From Gelria sp. (lineage in GTDB: Bacteria; Bacillota; Syntrophomonadia; Syntrophomonadales; Syntrophomonadaceae), in the NCBI GenBank assembly GCA_012839665.1, contig DUMX01000212.1, positions 1 through 8,449 on the forward strand: a stretch of DNA of 8,449 bases, in the 5' to 3' direction. Positions 6,764-8,449 of this stretch are shown here, piece after piece. The translations under genes were made by a program, and so were the position numbers. The first letter of the stretch is position 1; every line of letters starts with the position of its first letter. The notes under the pieces are model-generated. The model saw nothing but the letters and a program-made list of their open reading frames with translations. It ran no database searches and was not told the DNA's origin.

Positions 6764-7095
6764 ACTGAAACCTTATTTTTAGGCTGCAATAAAAAGTTTA
6801 CACTTGAAACTTAATTCTTCGGATGCTATGCCCAGAATTCAATTCAGCTCTGATTTTACAACCCTTATATACCGGGCTTTTACGGTGGCTTACTTCCCCA
6901 TAGCACATAAACATAATTTAGAGATATATTGCGGTTCCATTAAAGCTTAGCGTAACCAATCAGGCCGCGAGCGGAGTTACTGTTATTATCGTTCATGCTG
7001 TTACACCTTTCATAGGAGTTACTATATCTTTACTGGAATTTATGGAAAATATACATAATAAGTCCGAGGGGAATACTATTATACCTGTTGGTATA

Positions 7096-7112
7096 ATCTG
7101 TGTTATCTGTGT
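7096..7112. repeat. Direct repeat of atctgtgt, period 9
   Basis: Copies lie at 7096-7103 and 7105-7112. The surrounding tgttatctgtgtccgtt resembles low-complexity 'ctgtgt-tctgtgtcc' intergenic repeats seen in many bacterial genomes, but that resemblance is from memory and untested. Confidence 0.45.
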
Positions 7113-7197
7113 CCGTTAAAAATTCTATTTTCTTATTAACCCCCCATGCCCCGAGGACACAACCACCGATGAAAATGGTTGTATAGGTACTGCGAAT

Positions 7198-7218
7198 AGG
7201 GGAAACTTCGTTTCCCTT
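7198..7218 (+). terminator. Small hairpin with loop ttc, possible weak terminator
   Basis: gggaaac (7200-7206) pairs with gtttccc (7210-7216), extendable by a G-T and an A-T pair, and is followed by ttaaaaata rather than a clean T-run. It lies in the gene-poor region upstream of the Wzz gene and could end any transcript coming from the phosphatase remnant. Confidence 0.35.
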
Positions 7219-7234
7219 TAAAAATATAATAAAA

Positions 7235-7263
7235 TTCAGTGTTTTTCATAAAAATTTCAGTGT
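7235..7263. repeat. Direct repeat of ttcagtgt
   Basis: ttcagtgt occurs at 7235-7242 and 7256-7263, each preceded by an A-run, giving a 21-base period. A perfect tataat lies just before it (7225-7230), without a matching -35 box. Confidence 0.45.
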
Positions 7264-7296
7264 CCTTCAGCCCCCTTAATAGCGACCGCAGGGAGC

Positions 7297-7410
7297 ATTG
7301 TGTGCCCTGTGGGTATGGCAAAAATTTTAATTTCCTCAAATTAGCAGGAAAAAAGGAATACCTTCTAGAATTATACCTAATTGTGTAACCGCTTGAACCA
7401 GGCACACAAT
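7297..7410. repeat. Distant 10-bp inverted repeat flanking the Wzz leader region
   Basis: attgtgtgcc (7297-7306) and ggcacacaat (7401-7410) are exact reverse complements, 94 bases apart, ending 23 bases before the Wzz start codon. Between them lies a smaller possible stem (tttcct 7331-7336 with aggaaa 7346-7351) and the doubled atacct. The arrangement could be a structured leader RNA or the ends of a tiny non-autonomous repeat. No conserved riboswitch signature is recognisable. Confidence 0.45.
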
Positions 7411-7433
7411 AAAAACTAAACTAGAGGTGTAAA

Positions 7434-8408
7434 ATGAATCAGCTTAACAACCAGCCGGGATATAACTACGACTACGATGAAATCGACCTGCGCGACATAT
7501 TCCGCACATTAGGCAAATGGAAATACACCATAATCAGCGTAACCCTTATCTGCATGTTCCTAAGCGGCATAGTAAGCCTGTTTTTCATAGACCCGGTTTA
7601 TGAAGCTACCGCTATGGTAGCCCCGGCCTCCGCATCTACCCTGGCCAATCAGAATAACATATCCTATCTGGTAACTGGCGATGATTTCGACCGCATTACC
7701 GACAGTAAAAAGATATCTGACAGTCTGGACAGCATAATTAAGCTGACCCAGGTAGATGTAAGTCGCTATACTGCGTTATTAACCAGTAACCATATTCTCT
7801 GGTGTACCATAAAAGAACTTGATTTAAAAACTACGCCTGCTAAACTCAAAGGACAGATTAGGATAGAGTCTAAAAAAGACATGGGTGATGTTAGTGAGGT
7901 GACGGTATCTCATACCGATCCTGCTCTAGCTGCACAGATTTCTAACACTCTGGTTAACCAAACTGCCGCTTACATGAAGAATCTTAATGACCAAAAAATG
8001 AACGGGTTGCTAAAAAACCTGGAAAAACAGCAAGCCGCAGCTCAGGTTAAGGCGGAGGATGCTTTTACCCAACTTAAAGAATTTGAGTCGGGTAATGTAG
8101 CTATGGATACGATAGAAAAAGAAATAGAAATAAGAAAGCTGCAACACGAGGTTGAACGGAGGGAAGATATACTAAACTCCTTAAATTCAAAAATCTTCGA
8201 AATGAAAGTGGTACAATCCTTCACCTCAGTGGAAGATATGATAGTTATGCTATCTACTGCCACCATACCCGAACACCCGGTAAAACCTAACAAGAAACTT
8301 AACGTGGCCATAGCCGGAGTCTTAGGCCTAATGATTGCAGTATTTGGCTTCCTGTTCGTCGTTTTTCAGGTATTCGGCCAGGAAAACGCCAAATACTGCA
8401 ATCATTAG
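7434..8408 (+). CDS. Wzz/CpsC-type polysaccharide chain-length regulator (C-terminus corrupted)
   Basis: ATG at 7434 follows agaggtg (7423-7429) at normal spacing. The protein has the polysaccharide co-polymerase layout. A short cytoplasmic N-terminus has the family-typical EIDLRDIFRTLGKWK (residues 16-30), followed by a first membrane helix at about 32-52 and an extracytoplasmic domain (PVYEATAMVAP onward). A coiled-coil-rich segment follows at about 175-245, and a proline-rich PEHPVKPNKK precedes the second membrane helix (LNVAIAGVLGLMIAVFG). Such proteins set polymer length and, in Gram-positives, activate a partner tyrosine kinase. Only residues 1-305 (to 8348) are trustworthy. The last 19 residues, up to the stop at 8408, are read from a fold-back. 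The true ending, read from the complementary strand of 8349-8387, is probably VFLAEYLKNDEQE, as expected for the family. Confidence 0.9.
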   Translation: MNQLNNQPGYNYDYDEIDLRDIFRTLGKWKYTIISVTLICMFLSGIVSLFFIDPVYEATAMVAPASASTLANQNNISYLVTGDDFDRITDSKKISDSLDSIIKLTQVDVSRYTALLTSNHILWCTIKELDLKTTPAKLKGQIRIESKKDMGDVSEVTVSHTDPALAAQISNTLVNQTAAYMKNLNDQKMNGLLKNLEKQQAAAQVKAEDAFTQLKEFESGNVAMDTIEKEIEIRKLQHEVERREDILNSLNSKIFEMKVVQSFTSVEDMIVMLSTATIPEHPVKPNKKLNVAIAGVLGLMIAVFGFLFVVFQVFGQENAKYCNH

Positions 8409-8449
8409 GCCTAAGACTCCGGCTATGGCCACGTTAAGTTTCTTGTTAG
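8287..8449. repeat. Terminal fold-back: 62-bp perfect inverted repeat, probable chimera
   Basis: The arms 8287-8348 and 8388-8449 are exact reverse complements, with a 39-base spacer (8349-8387), and the second arm runs to the window edge. The reverse complement of the spacer continues the Wzz reading frame perfectly from 8348. So the sequence after 8348 is the downstream gene sequence copied back on the opposite strand. This is the signature of a template-switch (snap-back) chimera rather than a genomic palindrome. Confidence 0.9.

Larger units (their letters stand above)
6764..7433. other. Gene-poor intergenic region with decayed sequence and short repeats
   Basis: This 670-base AT-rich stretch has no gene with both a start and a ribosome binding site. 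Two short open stretches on the plus strand (about 6783-6949 and about 6926-7119, the latter containing NQAASGVTVIIVHAV) may be gene remnants, but I recognise neither. The rest carries direct repeats of an atctgtgt type (7096-7112) and a ttcagtgt type (7235-7263), a small hairpin (7198-7218) and a 10-bp inverted repeat (7297-7306 with 7401-7410). A minus-strand open frame at 7136-7405 has no family resemblance and overlaps the repeats, so I do not call it a gene. Confidence 0.6.

Noticed and set aside
7136..7405. Minus-strand open frame of 89 codons upstream of the Wzz gene
   Set aside because: It lacks a ribosome binding site, its composition is not protein-like, and it overlaps the short repeats and hairpins of the intergenic region.
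8287..8449. Intrinsic terminator or mobile-element inverted repeat at the window end
   Set aside because: The arms are 62 bp of coding sequence and the spacer is the reverse-complemented continuation of the same gene, which only a fold-back copy explains.
1..8449. CRISPR array, tRNA, rRNA, insertion sequence or phage gene
   Set aside because: I saw no regularly spaced repeats, no tRNA or rRNA-like sequence, and no transposase, integrase or phage-like protein in any frame.

Overview
The window looks like a piece of an anaerobic, spore-former-type Firmicutes (Clostridia) chromosome of moderate GC, possibly from a Syntrophomonadaceae or Peptococcales relative. The reasons are AGGAGG ribosome binding sites with TTG starts, S-layer homology (SLH) modules, cohesin and dockerin modules, and a Wzz/CpsB-type exopolysaccharide locus of Gram-positive style. 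The taxonomic guess is inference only.

Layout. (1) Positions 2-4167 (+) encode one very large modular surface protein, open at its left end. It is now split into three frames by two single-base shifts, near 731-735 and near 1485-1503. Its modules are repeated beta-sandwich-like domains of two unrecognised kinds, two putative Ig-like domains, a cohesin domain and a C-terminal dockerin. (2) Positions 4285-5608 (+) encode a secreted protein with a signal peptide, an acidic Pro-rich linker, one cohesin domain, the first residues of a chitobiase-C-like domain and then SLH repeats. The join between the last two is out of frame and lacks half an SLH repeat, so a deletion or a chimeric join is likely. 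(3) Positions 5676-6242 (-) encode a single-pass membrane protein of unknown function, convergent with (2) across a bidirectional terminator. (4) Positions 6449-6763 (+) hold the N-terminal third of a CpsB/YwqE-type PHP tyrosine phosphatase, truncated. (5) Positions 6764-7433 hold no convincing gene but several short repeats and hairpins. (6) Positions 7434-8348 (+) encode a Wzz/CpsC chain-length regulator. From 8349 on, the window folds back on itself.

How the genes may work together. The first two genes form a plausible extracellular docking pair: the large protein ends in cohesin plus dockerin, and its neighbour carries a cohesin on an SLH anchor. This resembles a cellulosomal anchoring scaffoldin, but no catalytic domain is visible here, so the docked cargo would be an adhesive or structural repeat protein. 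SLH modules attach to secondary cell-wall polymer, and the right-hand genes (phosphatase, Wzz) belong to cell-surface polysaccharide assembly, so the whole window is a cell-envelope region.

Reliability. Four anomalies occur in 8.4 kb: two homopolymer-adjacent +1 shifts, one out-of-frame domain deletion and one terminal fold-back. The fold-back is best explained as a template-switch chimera. Its reverse strand reveals the probable true C-terminus of the Wzz gene. The other lesions may be sequencing or assembly errors or real gene decay; the sequence alone cannot decide.
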